Positions 55,374-64,000 of a stretch of 64,000 bases of DNA are shown here, piece by piece; the first letter of the stretch is position 1; every line of letters begins with the position of its first letter. Made by a program: the position numbers and the translations under genes. The notes under the pieces were generated by a model that was not told the origin of the DNA, searched no databases, and saw nothing but the letters and a program-made list of their open reading frames with translations. The stretch comes from Pleurodeles waltl (lineage: Eukaryota > Chordata > Amphibia > Caudata > Salamandridae), in NCBI RefSeq assembly GCF_031143425.1, contig NC_090451.1, positions 668,608,508-668,672,507 on the forward strand, given 5' to 3'.

Positions 55374-56195
55374 ATTGCTCCAGCATGAGAAGTGAAAGCC
55401 ATCGAAGGGTGGGAGTCTGCGTGTGCCTGACTGCGACCCATTTTCCTGCATTCTCACACTTCTGAACATTGGGAGGTTTCCCTGGCCGTGAGTTTGAAAT
55501 GCATAAAGCATTCGGAGGAAGAGGAATTGGGAGCCTTTCTGTGTCTAGACGGTCTAAGGCTCTCTGGAACCTCTGGGCCGAGTTTGCCTGTGGATGTATT
55601 TCGCGGGCCATACACCAGCCATGCTCTAAGTGCTGCATTCTAACTCCGGCACTGCTTGCATCGTGTTGCTTTTTGTGTGAAAATCTGGATCCTTTTACAT
55701 GGGACAAATACACTAAAACAAAGATGTGCTGTCACAACATCATGTACCATGTGAGGATTTTTTGGGATTAGACGGATGTGGAAAGTACATCTGTCGGACT
55801 GCACAGTGTGTGTATACTTATATAGACTCTAACGTGGATATTCCATCCCGTGATGGACTGAGTGCCGATGTACTCTGCGCTTTATTTACGTAACATACCC
55901 AGTTATACTTCCGCACATTAACACTGCTCCAGATTGTTGCCTCCATTTGAACATTTTCTTGGATCACACATGATCCGTAATTTAAAAACGTGAAAAGCGG
56001 CTAAAAGACTCCTTTGGTCTGTGAGTAGGAAGAACAATTAGGTACTCGGGTGGGTGGTGGCAGAGGTTTGTCGAGTTACCTTTTGTTTTTTTTAAACCAA
56101 CAGCTGATGTCAGCTGTCCTCTTCGTCCAGGCACTTTGATGTAGTATTGGTGATGAAGAGTTAAAAAATAAAGAGGGTGGTCATAGAGCAGTCTG
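55374..56195 (+). other. ARNT: ARNT 3'UTR (proximal, end uncertain)
   Basis: Sequence after the stop is moderately GC-balanced and free of recognised repeats. The first canonical AATAAA is at 56167-56172, about 800 nt after the stop. Further AATAAA hexamers at 56943-56948 and 58891-58896 would give longer UTRs. I cannot tell which is used. Confidence 0.5.
56167..56172 (+). terminator. Candidate ARNT polyadenylation signal
   Basis: AATAAA in ttaaaaaataaagagg; the first canonical hexamer after the stop codon. Usage cannot be proven from sequence. Confidence 0.4.
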
Positions 56196-56199
56196 CTCT

Positions 56200-58904
56200 T
56201 GAGCTATAGAGCCCTCCTACTGATACCCAATTCATTGCAGCAATAGAGGACTTTGGAGGGTCGTCTGCATTCTCGTCACTTCAGCTGGGGGAGTGGGCAG
56301 CCTCATGCCTTGATGCAGGAGTTCCATAACGGTGAACCAAGAAAGGTTTTTACCTCTTTTTAAGGTTCCTCCACTGCATCTAGGTTGTGACTTTAGAAGC
56401 CTTTAGGTGGTACAGCAGACACCAGCCCCCAACAGTATGGGCTGCAAAGGTGCCAGAGCCGGTTCTGTGCAATAACCTGATCTCCAGGTAACTTCTTTTC
56501 AAATACTCTTTATCTTTGCCATTCAATCTCAACACTGAAGTGGACATCAAGCTGCAATGCTCCTTCCCAAAGTTGACTGTTCTGTGACTAATAAATCCAG
56601 GTTCATTTATCACAAGGTTTGTGGACCAAGGCAGTTGTAGGCTGTGGGTCTAGGGTGACTAATCCATGTTTCTAGGTCAGTTAAAGTCTACACTGTGGAG
56701 TAATAGAAGCAGAACTCTTATGTTAATGTGTTGACTAGCTCAGGCTTACGTTTCACAGGAATCAATTAGAAAGAAAATGAGGCAAACCCAGTAACCCCTG
56801 GACCTGGTTATATAAACATATATCAAAATTATGTTGGGCCCAATGGGGAAGTATAACCCTTGACTTCCACAGCAGTAGTTAAAAATAACTCAAAAGCTTT
56901 TTTTGGAACAATGAACCTATCTTATTATTTCGCCTTTTCTTAAATAAACAATTTCAATTTCATTAAAGCTTTAGAGTTATTTTTAACTATTGCCGTGGAA
57001 GTCCAGGGTTATACTGCCCCGTGGGGCCAACACAATTTTAATATATACGTTTTACAGGAAGCAGCAGCCGCTTCCGGTTCGTGACATGTCTTGCCAGTCC
57101 TTGCCCAAGTCTTGTATGAAGGTGAGCATGCCCTACTGACACACTGCGCTTGAACCTTCACTTACACGACTTGTGCTTAGATTGGCCTGCACCCTCTCCA
57201 GAGATTTCGTGTTTTCACAGGTCTGAGTTTGATGACTCAGACAGTGACTACACCTCATTGTCAGTGCAGCTGGATCTTTAGTTTTTTAAATTCCTGGTTA
57301 GAACCACCATTTGGTTGATACTTCCTACCTCATGTGAGGTAAGTAGGCAATTAAAAGCTGCTCTGAATGCGTCCTTCCACACGCCAGGACATGGGAAACT
57401 TGGTTTACAGGGCTGATTTGTACCCTCCAAAGATCCTTGCATCAATGTTAAGCATTTGTACACCAACCAAAGGCAGACCAACCAAGCTAATAAAATACCC
57501 TCTAATGCAAAAAAATATATAATCTAAAAGTATTGGGGATTTGTAGAGAGAGGTGGCACCGAATTCCCTTTGGTGTCCATCATGAAGTTTGTTGTGTTGC
57601 TCAGATTGACAAGGTTGTGCTTGTAGAAAAGAAAAAGAAAAAAAATATCACTTTTAAAAAAGAAAATGCGAAAGCGCATAACATGTAAATAACAATATTA
57701 ATGACACTATTCAGGTATAGCTAATTCCCTGCCCATAACCGAGAGGTGTACTATTACCCTGTCTTCCACTGGAGCATTTTTTGGAGTTGCTTTTTACCTG
57801 CGGAGTACCTTCTACAGTATGATTCTGTCGTAAGTCGCATGCTGATGTTGGGGGTATATATTAAAAGGCGTATGCATTAAAAGTGCTCATTAGGCTCCGG
57901 GCAGCAAGCTGATCCCGTGCACCATGGCAGAAAAGCTTTGAAAAGCGTGCCTCAAACTTTTTTTTTTTTAATACATTGAAATGTGTTTTTTACCATGACT
58001 AAGATTAATAAATTGGAAGAAAGCCATAACTCAGCATAAAGTAAAGAGTCAATGGCAGGAGTTCTTGGAGACATAATTTCTGTAAAATTAGTCATTTACG
58101 CACAAAGATCTGGCGCTGACCTAAGAAAGGGTGCAGTTTTCGGTCCTTTACATCTTGGTGGCAGACAAAGCGTTCAGTGCAGATAAGCACCTGGGTGCAA
58201 TACAGGGACAATCGGAGGCTTTGTTTGAAGCTCAATCTTTTTTTTTGATAATCAGATTTTAATACCCAGTCTCAGCCTATGTTGTTGTACATTGACTCGG
58301 GGCGCAGGGCATTTGGTTGGGGGCTGGGAGAATCGTGTACTTTATTATGTCCATGTAAAAGAAGGCTTTGTGTTGTGACAGAAAGCTGCGAATAATTATA
58401 TGTAGCAGAGATTTTACATAAAGAAATATTTTTCCTTTCATGTGAGTCATGTGTTTTTTTGGTGTTGAGCCTGTGATAACATGCGCTAGCGAGATGCTGC
58501 TGTATTCAGAAAAAGTATTAGAGCCTGCCTGTTGCTTATCGTTTGTTGGATTGCATGGCACTCATCTTTACAGCCTCATAATTGGTCACGGCTGGCATAT
58601 CATCATTTCCATTCCTGTCCGTGGAGCAGGGACCAGGCACTAATTGATTCAACTTAATCAGGACCAGTCCGCTGCTCCCGACATGACTGAGGCACTATTT
58701 TCTTCTTAATAGATTGTACTGCCCTGCAGACAAAACACATGTGACTAGCAAAACTGTGCCCTGCAGGACCAAAAAAAATTGCAGAGTTGGATTTTCTATA
58801 GGTTTTTCCTTTTTTTTTTTTGCCCAGTCCTCTTTTCTCACTTTGCAGTCATGTTCTGTTTTGTTTTTGTTTATGGGCACTGTTCTTAAAAATAAATTAA
58901 AGAC
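56200..58904. other. Distal 3'UTR or intergenic DNA
   Basis: No gene recognised. An inverted similarity is visible around 56860-57020: 'gggaagtataacccttgact...ttaaaaataactcaaaagctt' on one side, and 'aaagctttagagttattttt...gtccagggttatactgcccc' on the other, forming a large imperfect foldback. Remaining open frames are short and without domains. Confidence 0.5.
56835..57035. repeat. Imperfect foldback, about 200 bp
   Basis: The left arm (gttgggcccaatggggaagtataacccttgacttccac...ttaaaaataactc, 56834-56892) is mirrored by the right arm (gagttatttttaac...gtggaagtccagggttatac...ggggccaacac, 56971-57033). The arms pair over roughly 60 bp. This looks like a small MITE-like or hairpin element flanking AATAAA at 56943. 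Confidence 0.65.
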
Positions 58905-59945
58905 AAAACAATCTACCCCACTCTAATTCAATGTTCCCCACTCCACTCCAATACACTCTACCCCACCCGACCTGCCTACTTCACACCAATCCACTCCACT
59001 CCAATCCAAGACAGTCTACTCTGCTCCAATCTGCCTCACTCCAGTCCAAAACAGTCTGCCCAGTTCCATTCCAAAACAGTCTGCTCCATTCCAAACCACT
59101 ATGCTCCACTCTGCCCGCTGCAATTCAAAGCAATTTGCCCCACTGCAAATCCAAAGCAATTTGCCACACTCCAGTCCAGAACAATCTGCCACACTCCAAT
59201 CTGTCCCACTCCAATCCAAAACAATCTGCCACACTCCACCCAACTCAAAATCGCCCGCTTCAATCCAGTCAACCTCACCCCAATCCAATTCAAAATCCCC
59301 ATCACAATTCAGCCCACTCCAAACCACCACAATCCACTCCAAGTTCAGACAGATCTAATCTAGTCCAGTCCAATCTACCCCACTTCAATTCACCACTATC
59401 CAACCCGCCGTACTCCAGTACAACCCACCCCATCCCACTTCAATCCAATCCATCCCACTCCAAACCTCCACATTCCAATCCAACCCAATCCAAACAACTC
59501 CAGCCCAGTCCATCCCACGCCAATTAACCTCAGTCCACTATAATCCACCCCTCCACACCCTAATCCAACCCACTCCAATCCAATGAACCCCACTCCAATC
59601 CACCCACTTCACTCCAGTCCACCCCTCCCCAGTTCAATCCACCCCATTCCAATCCATCCCACCACACTCCAATCCACCCCACCTCATTCTATCCACTTCA
59701 GTCCGATCCACCCCACTCCACTCCAATCCCCCTCCAGTCTAATCCACCCCACTCCAATTCACCTCGTTCAAAACCACCCCAATCTACCCCACTCAAGTCC
59801 TATCCGCGCAGTCCAATCCGCCCAGCCCAGTCACCCCACTCTACTATACTCTACTACCTCAATCCACTCCAACCCACGACACACTCTGCCACTTAACCAC
59901 TGAACTCTACTCCACTCTACAACACTGTACTCCCCCACATCACTC
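58905..59945 (+). repeat. CACTCC/AATCC minisatellite, about 1 kb
   Basis: Strand-asymmetric (C/A-rich on +) array of 5- and 10-bp units, mostly ccact and ccaat variants such as cactccaatccac. Its composition generates long repeat-encoded open frames on both strands (for example 198 codons at 58931), which are not genes. It is followed by the conserved hairpin tail. Confidence 0.9.
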
Positions 59946-60060
59946 ACTTTTAGACATAATGAACAGCAGCCACACTGGTGTACAACATGGCAAAAACACA
60001 TTGCCAAAGCCAATAGCTCTTGTATAGGCAAGACCTATTGGCTTTGTCAATGCTTGTTCT
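59946..60060 (+). repeat. Conserved hairpin tail next to minisatellite
   Basis: It contains cagcagccacactggtgtac and an extended hairpin: CAAAGCCAATAG at 60005-60016 pairs perfectly with CTATTGGCTTTG at 60035-60046. Four more pairs (attg/caat) lie outside a mismatch, and an inner CTTG/CAAG lies within the 18-nt loop. A decayed copy lies at 54445-54540, and a partial echo (gagacctattggctatgcca) near 1435. Confidence 0.75.
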
Positions 60061-60475
60061 GTTCTGTTTTCTTTTATATTTGCTCACAGGATAAGTCGTG
60101 GTTATGGAATATAGAGAGGACCGTATTGTAGGACCTTGAACAACTACCAGTAACCCAGTACACCACTGTTCAGTGATCTAAAAAATGTAGGTGCATGCAT
60201 TGAATTACCAAGCTCGTTCTTCAGCATCCATTTCAGAGGGCATGTTCACTCCTAGCCCTCAGTAGAGACGACAGACAGCAAGTAACTTTCCTTTTACATC
60301 CCAGTCCAGCCTGCACACGGTTTAGACTCTGGACCAAGCATCTGTGTGTAGACTTCTGAGCTTGAATATCAGCGTTAATTCATAACCGGCCTCACAAAAG
60401 CATCTTACCCTACTCATCACTGAGGAAGGGCTGCAAATTCATTAAATAATGTATTGGCACAATGACATGGGCACT
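60061..60475. other. Intergenic stretch
   Basis: No recognised feature. Confidence 0.5.
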
Positions 60476-62788
60476 AATCAATCAATCAATTCGTTGAGCG
60501 CCCTACTCACCCAGTAGAGTCTCAAGGTGCAGGGGAAGCTTGGGGGGGGGGGGGAGGAATGCTACTGCTCGAAGAGCCAGGTCTTGAGGTGCTTTCTGAA
60601 GGACAGGAGGTCCTGGGTCTTGCGTAGGTTGGTGGGGAGGGAGTTCCAGGTTTTGGTAGCGAGGTGGGAGAAGGACCTGCCGCCGGAACTGGTGCAGTGA
60701 ATGCGAGGGACTGTTGCGAGGTCGGCGGAGCGGAGCTGGCGAGTCGGGATGTGGAAGTTAAGTCGGTCGTTGAGGTAGGCCGGTCTGGTGTCGTGGAGGG
60801 CTTTGTGAGCGTGGATAAGGATTTTGAAGATGATCCTTTTGTTGACGGGGAGCCAGTGGAGGTCTCTGAGGTGGCCTGAGATGTGTTTGTGGCGAGGGAG
60901 GTTGAGGATGAGACATGCTGAGGCGTTCTGGATGCGCTGGAGTTTTCTCTGGAGCTTGGCCGTAGTTCCCGTGTAGAGGGCGTTGCCGTAGTGCAGTCTG
61001 CTGCGTACGAGGGCGTGGGTGACAGTTCTTCTGGTTTCTACGGGAATCCACCTGAAAGTCTTGCAGAGCATACGAAGGTTGTTGAAGCATGAGGATGATA
61101 TGGCTTTGACGTGCTGGGTCACGGAGAGAGAAGAGTTTAGTATGAAGCCGAGATTGCGTGCGTGGGTGGTGGGTGTCGTGGCAGCCCCAGGGTGGCCGGC
61201 CACCAGGAGTCGTCCCATGCTGACTTGTTGGGTCCGAAGATGATGATTTTGTTTTTTTCTGAGTTCAGCTTGAGGTGGCTTTCTGTCACCCAGTTAGCGA
61301 TGGCGAGAAGTCCGGTGTGGTGGTTGTTCTTGGCAGTTGTGGGGTCCCTTGTGAGGGAGAGGATGAGCTGGGTGTCATCAGCGTAGGATATGATGTTGAG
61401 TCCATGGGGTCGGTCGATGCTGGCGAGCTGAGCCATGTAGATATTGAAGAGGGTGGGGCTGAGTGAGGATCCCTGGGGAACTCCGCATATAGTCTTGGTG
61501 GCCTGTGACTGGAACGGGGGGAAGCAAAGTTCTTTCGGAGAGGAAGGAGGTCAGTCTGTCTAGGGCTTTGTGGCGAATTCCGGCGTCGAAGAGGCGTGTG
61601 CGAAGGGTTTGGTCGCATACGGTGTTGAATGCTGCGGAAAGGTCGAGAAGGATGAGGGCAACGGTTTCACCTTTGTCATGCCTGGTCGTGATGTCGTCAG
61701 TGCAGGCAATGAGGGTGGTCTTGGTGCTGTGGTTTTTGCGGAATCCAGATTGGGAGACTTTGAGTAGGCTGTTGTCCTCCAGGAAGAGGGAAAGTTAGTT
61801 CTTGACTATCTTCTCTATGACCTTCGCTGGGAAGGAGAGTAGGGAGATAGGTCAGTAGTTTTTGAGGTCTTCGGGGTCGGCTTTGGGTTTTTTGAGCAAG
61901 GCGTTGACTTCTGCGTGTTTCCAGCTTTCTGGAAAAATAGCGGTCTCGAAGGAGTTGTTGATGATGGTCCGGAGCTGGGTAGCGATGATTTGGCCGGCCT
62001 TATTGAAGACTTGGTGGGGGCAGGGGTCTGTGGGAGAGCCAGAGTGGACAGTGCTCATGGTTTTGGTGGTTTCTTCATCATTAGTGGGGGTCTAAGCGCT
62101 CAGTGTGTTGGTGTGGCAGGGTGCGATGGGGTTGACCATGGCAGTGGTGGTGGTGGGGAACAGCGTTGCGGAGCTTTCATGTATGTCTGCGATCTTGCAG
62201 TGGAAGTAGATGGAGAGAGAGTCGCAGAGGTCTTGTGAGTGGGGAGGGTCGATGGAGTAGGCTTTGGGGTTGGTGAGTTCCTTGATGATGTTGAATAGTT
62301 CCTTGCTGTTGTGTGCATTGTTGTCTATCTGCTCTCTGTAGAAGGATCTTTTGGTGGTCCGGATGAGCTGGTGGTTTTTGCACATGGCTGATTTGAGGGC
62401 GGTGAAGTTGCTCTCTGATTGTTCTTTGCGCCAGGTTTTCTCAGATTTCTGGCATTCTCGTTTGGAGGCCTGGAGTTCTGCGGTGAACCAGGGAGCTTTC
62501 TTGCTAATGCGGGTGCTGTTGGTTTTCTTGAGTCGAGCGAAGGTGTTTGGTGCAGTCGTCAAGCCATCGTTTGAGGTTGAGGGCGGCGGTGTTGGGGTTG
62601 TTGGGTCAGGGTGGAGGGGTTTGGGCGAGGTTGGAGATCAGCTGTACCTGGGAGATCTTGTTCCACTTGCGGTGAGGGATCGGGTGTTGTTGGTGGTGGG
62701 CTTTGCGAAGGAAAAGTGAACGCAGTGGTGGTCGGTCCAATGGAGTTCGGTGGTGTGAGTGAAGGTGATGTGGCTGCTGGAGGAGAAT
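60476..62788 (-). mobile_element. L2/CR1-like LINE, antisense, 5'-truncated
   Basis: 2.3-kb LINE copy with ORF2 pieces in order on the minus strand. Pre-RT: KKAPWFTAELQASKRECQKS (62562 on). RT: FPESWKHAEVNALLKKPKAD (62058-61852), then IISYADDTQLILSLTRDP with intact YADD (61436 frame). C-terminal region at 61218-60562 with LRDLHWLPVNKRIIFKILIH and SLPTNLRKTQDLLSFRKHLK then TWLFEQ and stop. A few frameshifts and stops separate the pieces. The 3' tail carries (ATTG)n next to gcgctcaacgaattg, as L2 tails do, and a similar aatcaatcaatca tract lies at the 5' edge (62789-62801). This is the best kept LINE in the window. Confidence 0.9.
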
Positions 62789-63360
62789 CAATCAATCATC
62801 ATGCCACTGGTCAAAACGTAGCTCGGGTGCATACGAGACCCTGTTGAGCCATTATCTTCACATGTGCATATATGATAGTTGAGAACACACAGATAAAATA
62901 GTCCTTAGTCAAATTATTTCCATTAGCGTGAATAATATTTAGTAAGTGGCCAATGCAAGATGCTGTGGACATGTATCAAATGTTTTAGCCGAAAATGAGG
63001 TCCAGATACTACATGTGGTAGAAATACTGGAATGACTGATAGATGTATCATGGCCATTGAATTATAACTTTTTGGATGCACTATTTCCTTTGATGGTAAA
63101 CAGTTTTGGACTCGCTTTTGAGAAATCATTGATTCAACACACAGGGAAGATATGTTACGGATTTGAACATATGTTAATGGCCTTTTGACGATTTGCTGCC
63201 TTGAGAAAGTCACTTTGTGACGAAACACGTGTTGGCTGTCGAGTGTGAATAATTGAAACAAATTGTATTGGAATTTGAATGGGATTGACAATTCACAATA
63301 AAAGATGAATTTGGAGTAGAAGAAGGACTGGTCCAAGATTTACATGACCTTATGATTGTC
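62789..63360. other. Intergenic stretch with hammerhead-like motif
   Basis: Includes an aatcaatcaatca tract at the LINE edge and the GTCAC/GTGAC-GAAAC motif described separately. A 137-codon minus-strand open frame (62923-63336) has no recognisable domain. Confidence 0.45.
63199..63240 (+). ncRNA. Hammerhead-like/ACGAAACACGTG repeat motif
   Basis: Sequence ccttgagaaagtcac ttt gtgac gaaacacgtg. GTCAC (63209-63213) and GTGAC (63217-63221) form a perfect stem immediately before GAAA (63222-63225), the layout of hammerhead stem II and its 3' core. The 5' core would be ttgagaa instead of CTGANGA, two mismatches, so catalysis is unlikely. Similar 'gacgaaac' motifs occur in amphibian repeats and Penelope-like elements. 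Confidence 0.3.
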
Positions 63361-63364
63361 AGTT

Positions 63365-64000
63365 GTCTTGTTAAATTGAGTGCTGTGGTTGTTATTTACA
63401 TAATCCACAATGTCCTGTTTGGGAGGCTTAAGAGGTTGCTCCCAGCCTTCCTTTATAAGGGCAATAGGGCCCCTAACAGGGTGCCCAAACAGAAGTTCGA
63501 ATGGGCGTTAACCCACATTCTTCTGAGGGCCCCCCCCCATAGGCAAAGAGGAGGCATGGTAACAGGACAGGACATCCCACCTCCACCTAAGTTTCTCTGA
63601 GAGCCCCATTATCATACCCTTGAGAGTTTTGTTGAATCTCTCAATGAACCCATTTGTTTGGGGGTGGTTAGGAGTGGTGAACTTCTACGTCACACCACAT
63701 TCCTTCCACGTGGCTTTCAGGTAAGCAGTCATGAAGTTTGCACCCCTGTCTGATACCACCTCGTTAGGAACGCACACCCTTGAAAGATGCCAAGAAGGGC
63801 GTTGGCCACTGCAGGAGCTGTTGTGCCCTTAAGAGAAATTGCCACTGGGAACTTGGCGGCATGGTCCACCACCACCAGTATAAACCTGTTACCAGAGGCA
63901 GTTCGAGGGTCCAGGGGGCCAACAATGTCCACCCCTACCCTCTCAAAGGGTACCCCTGTAGTTAGCTGGCCTGGTGTGTGGTGGACACCCATCATGTTTG
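63365..64000 (-). pseudogene. Gypsy integrase fragment (Gmr1-like), runs off window
   Basis: On the minus strand the integrase core reads VPFERVGVDIVGPLDPRTAS, FILVVVDHAAKFPVAISLKG and TTAPAVANALLGIF (63950-63780). In shifted frames follow NHPQTNGFIERFNKTLKGMI (complement of about 63680-63620) and FELLFGHPVRGPIALIKEGW toward 63430. This is close to the integrase of the intact element at 33749-38527 but belongs to a more diverged, frameshifted copy. The left end near 63365 loses similarity; the element continues beyond the window. Confidence 0.88.

Noticed and set aside
58931..59527. 198-codon Pro/Ser/His-rich open frame, and antisense frames of 65-108 codons
   Set aside because: Generated by the CACTCC/AATCC minisatellite, whose units lack stop codons in several frames. 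Not a gene.
59946..60060. Helitron 3' end (hairpin near terminus)
   Set aside because: The hairpin is larger than typical and no CTRR follows at the expected distance; no Rep/helicase sequence is present.
62923..63336. 137-codon minus-strand open frame
   Set aside because: AT-rich, no domain, and overlaps the hammerhead-like repeat. Kept only as intergenic sequence.

Overview
The window is vertebrate genomic DNA. It holds the 3' half of one host gene, ARNT (aryl hydrocarbon receptor nuclear translocator, HIF-1beta; bHLH-PAS), on the + strand, spread over about 53 kb. Fourteen consecutive coding exons (2251 to 55373) can be read by eye. All thirteen introns are GT-AG, the codon phases match at every junction, and the exons join into one uninterrupted frame of 513 residues plus a split first codon. 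They run from the inter-PAS linker through PAS-B/PAC to the C-terminal transactivation region and a stop. The bHLH and PAS-A exons lie upstream of the window. Large repeat-filled introns, abundant Ty3/gypsy elements with very long LTRs, a DIRS element and L2/CR1 LINEs suggest a giant-genome amphibian, most likely a salamander or newt. This is inference from repeat content, not an identification.

Layout. 1-2250: upstream intron with a possible MIR-like SINE scrap. 2251-14764: ten ARNT exons, with a ~325-bp tandem repeat (5840-6640), a tRNA-derived SINE (8719-8870) and an antisense L2-like LINE remnant (12915-14430). 14765-25817: an 11-kb intron holding a hairpin-rich repeat split by a solo gypsy LTR (17716-20403, TSD GCTGC). 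25818-30108: three exons, and a hAT-type MITE (29042-29414) with an 8-bp TSD. 30109-55283: a 25-kb last intron full of nested elements. These are a nearly pristine antisense Gmr1-like Ty3/gypsy element (31033-41477; 2,686-bp LTRs, TSD CTACT, one intact 1,592-codon gag-PR-INT-RT-RH ORF), then an older coding-like remnant that apparently contains a sense L2-like LINE, itself split at its RT active site by an antisense DIRS element (45462-51838) with inverted terminal repeats, an internal complementary region and gag, RT/RNase H and tyrosine recombinase ORFs. 55284-55373: last ARNT exon and stop, then 3'UTR. 56200-64000: intergenic or 3'-flanking DNA with a 1-kb CACTCC/AATCC minisatellite plus hairpin tail, an antisense 5'-truncated L2-like LINE (60476-62788), a hammerhead-like motif, and an antisense gypsy integrase fragment running off the window.

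No bacterial, CRISPR or operon-like features exist here. Apart from ARNT and the transposon ORFs, nearly all open frames are short chance frames or repeat shadows. The most notable items are the Gmr1-like element with integrase upstream of reverse transcriptase and LTRs that appear about 99.9% identical by eye, the DIRS element whose circle junction can be read from its internal complementary region, the hairpin cluster interrupted by the solo LTR, and the two-copy minisatellite-plus-hairpin composite repeat.
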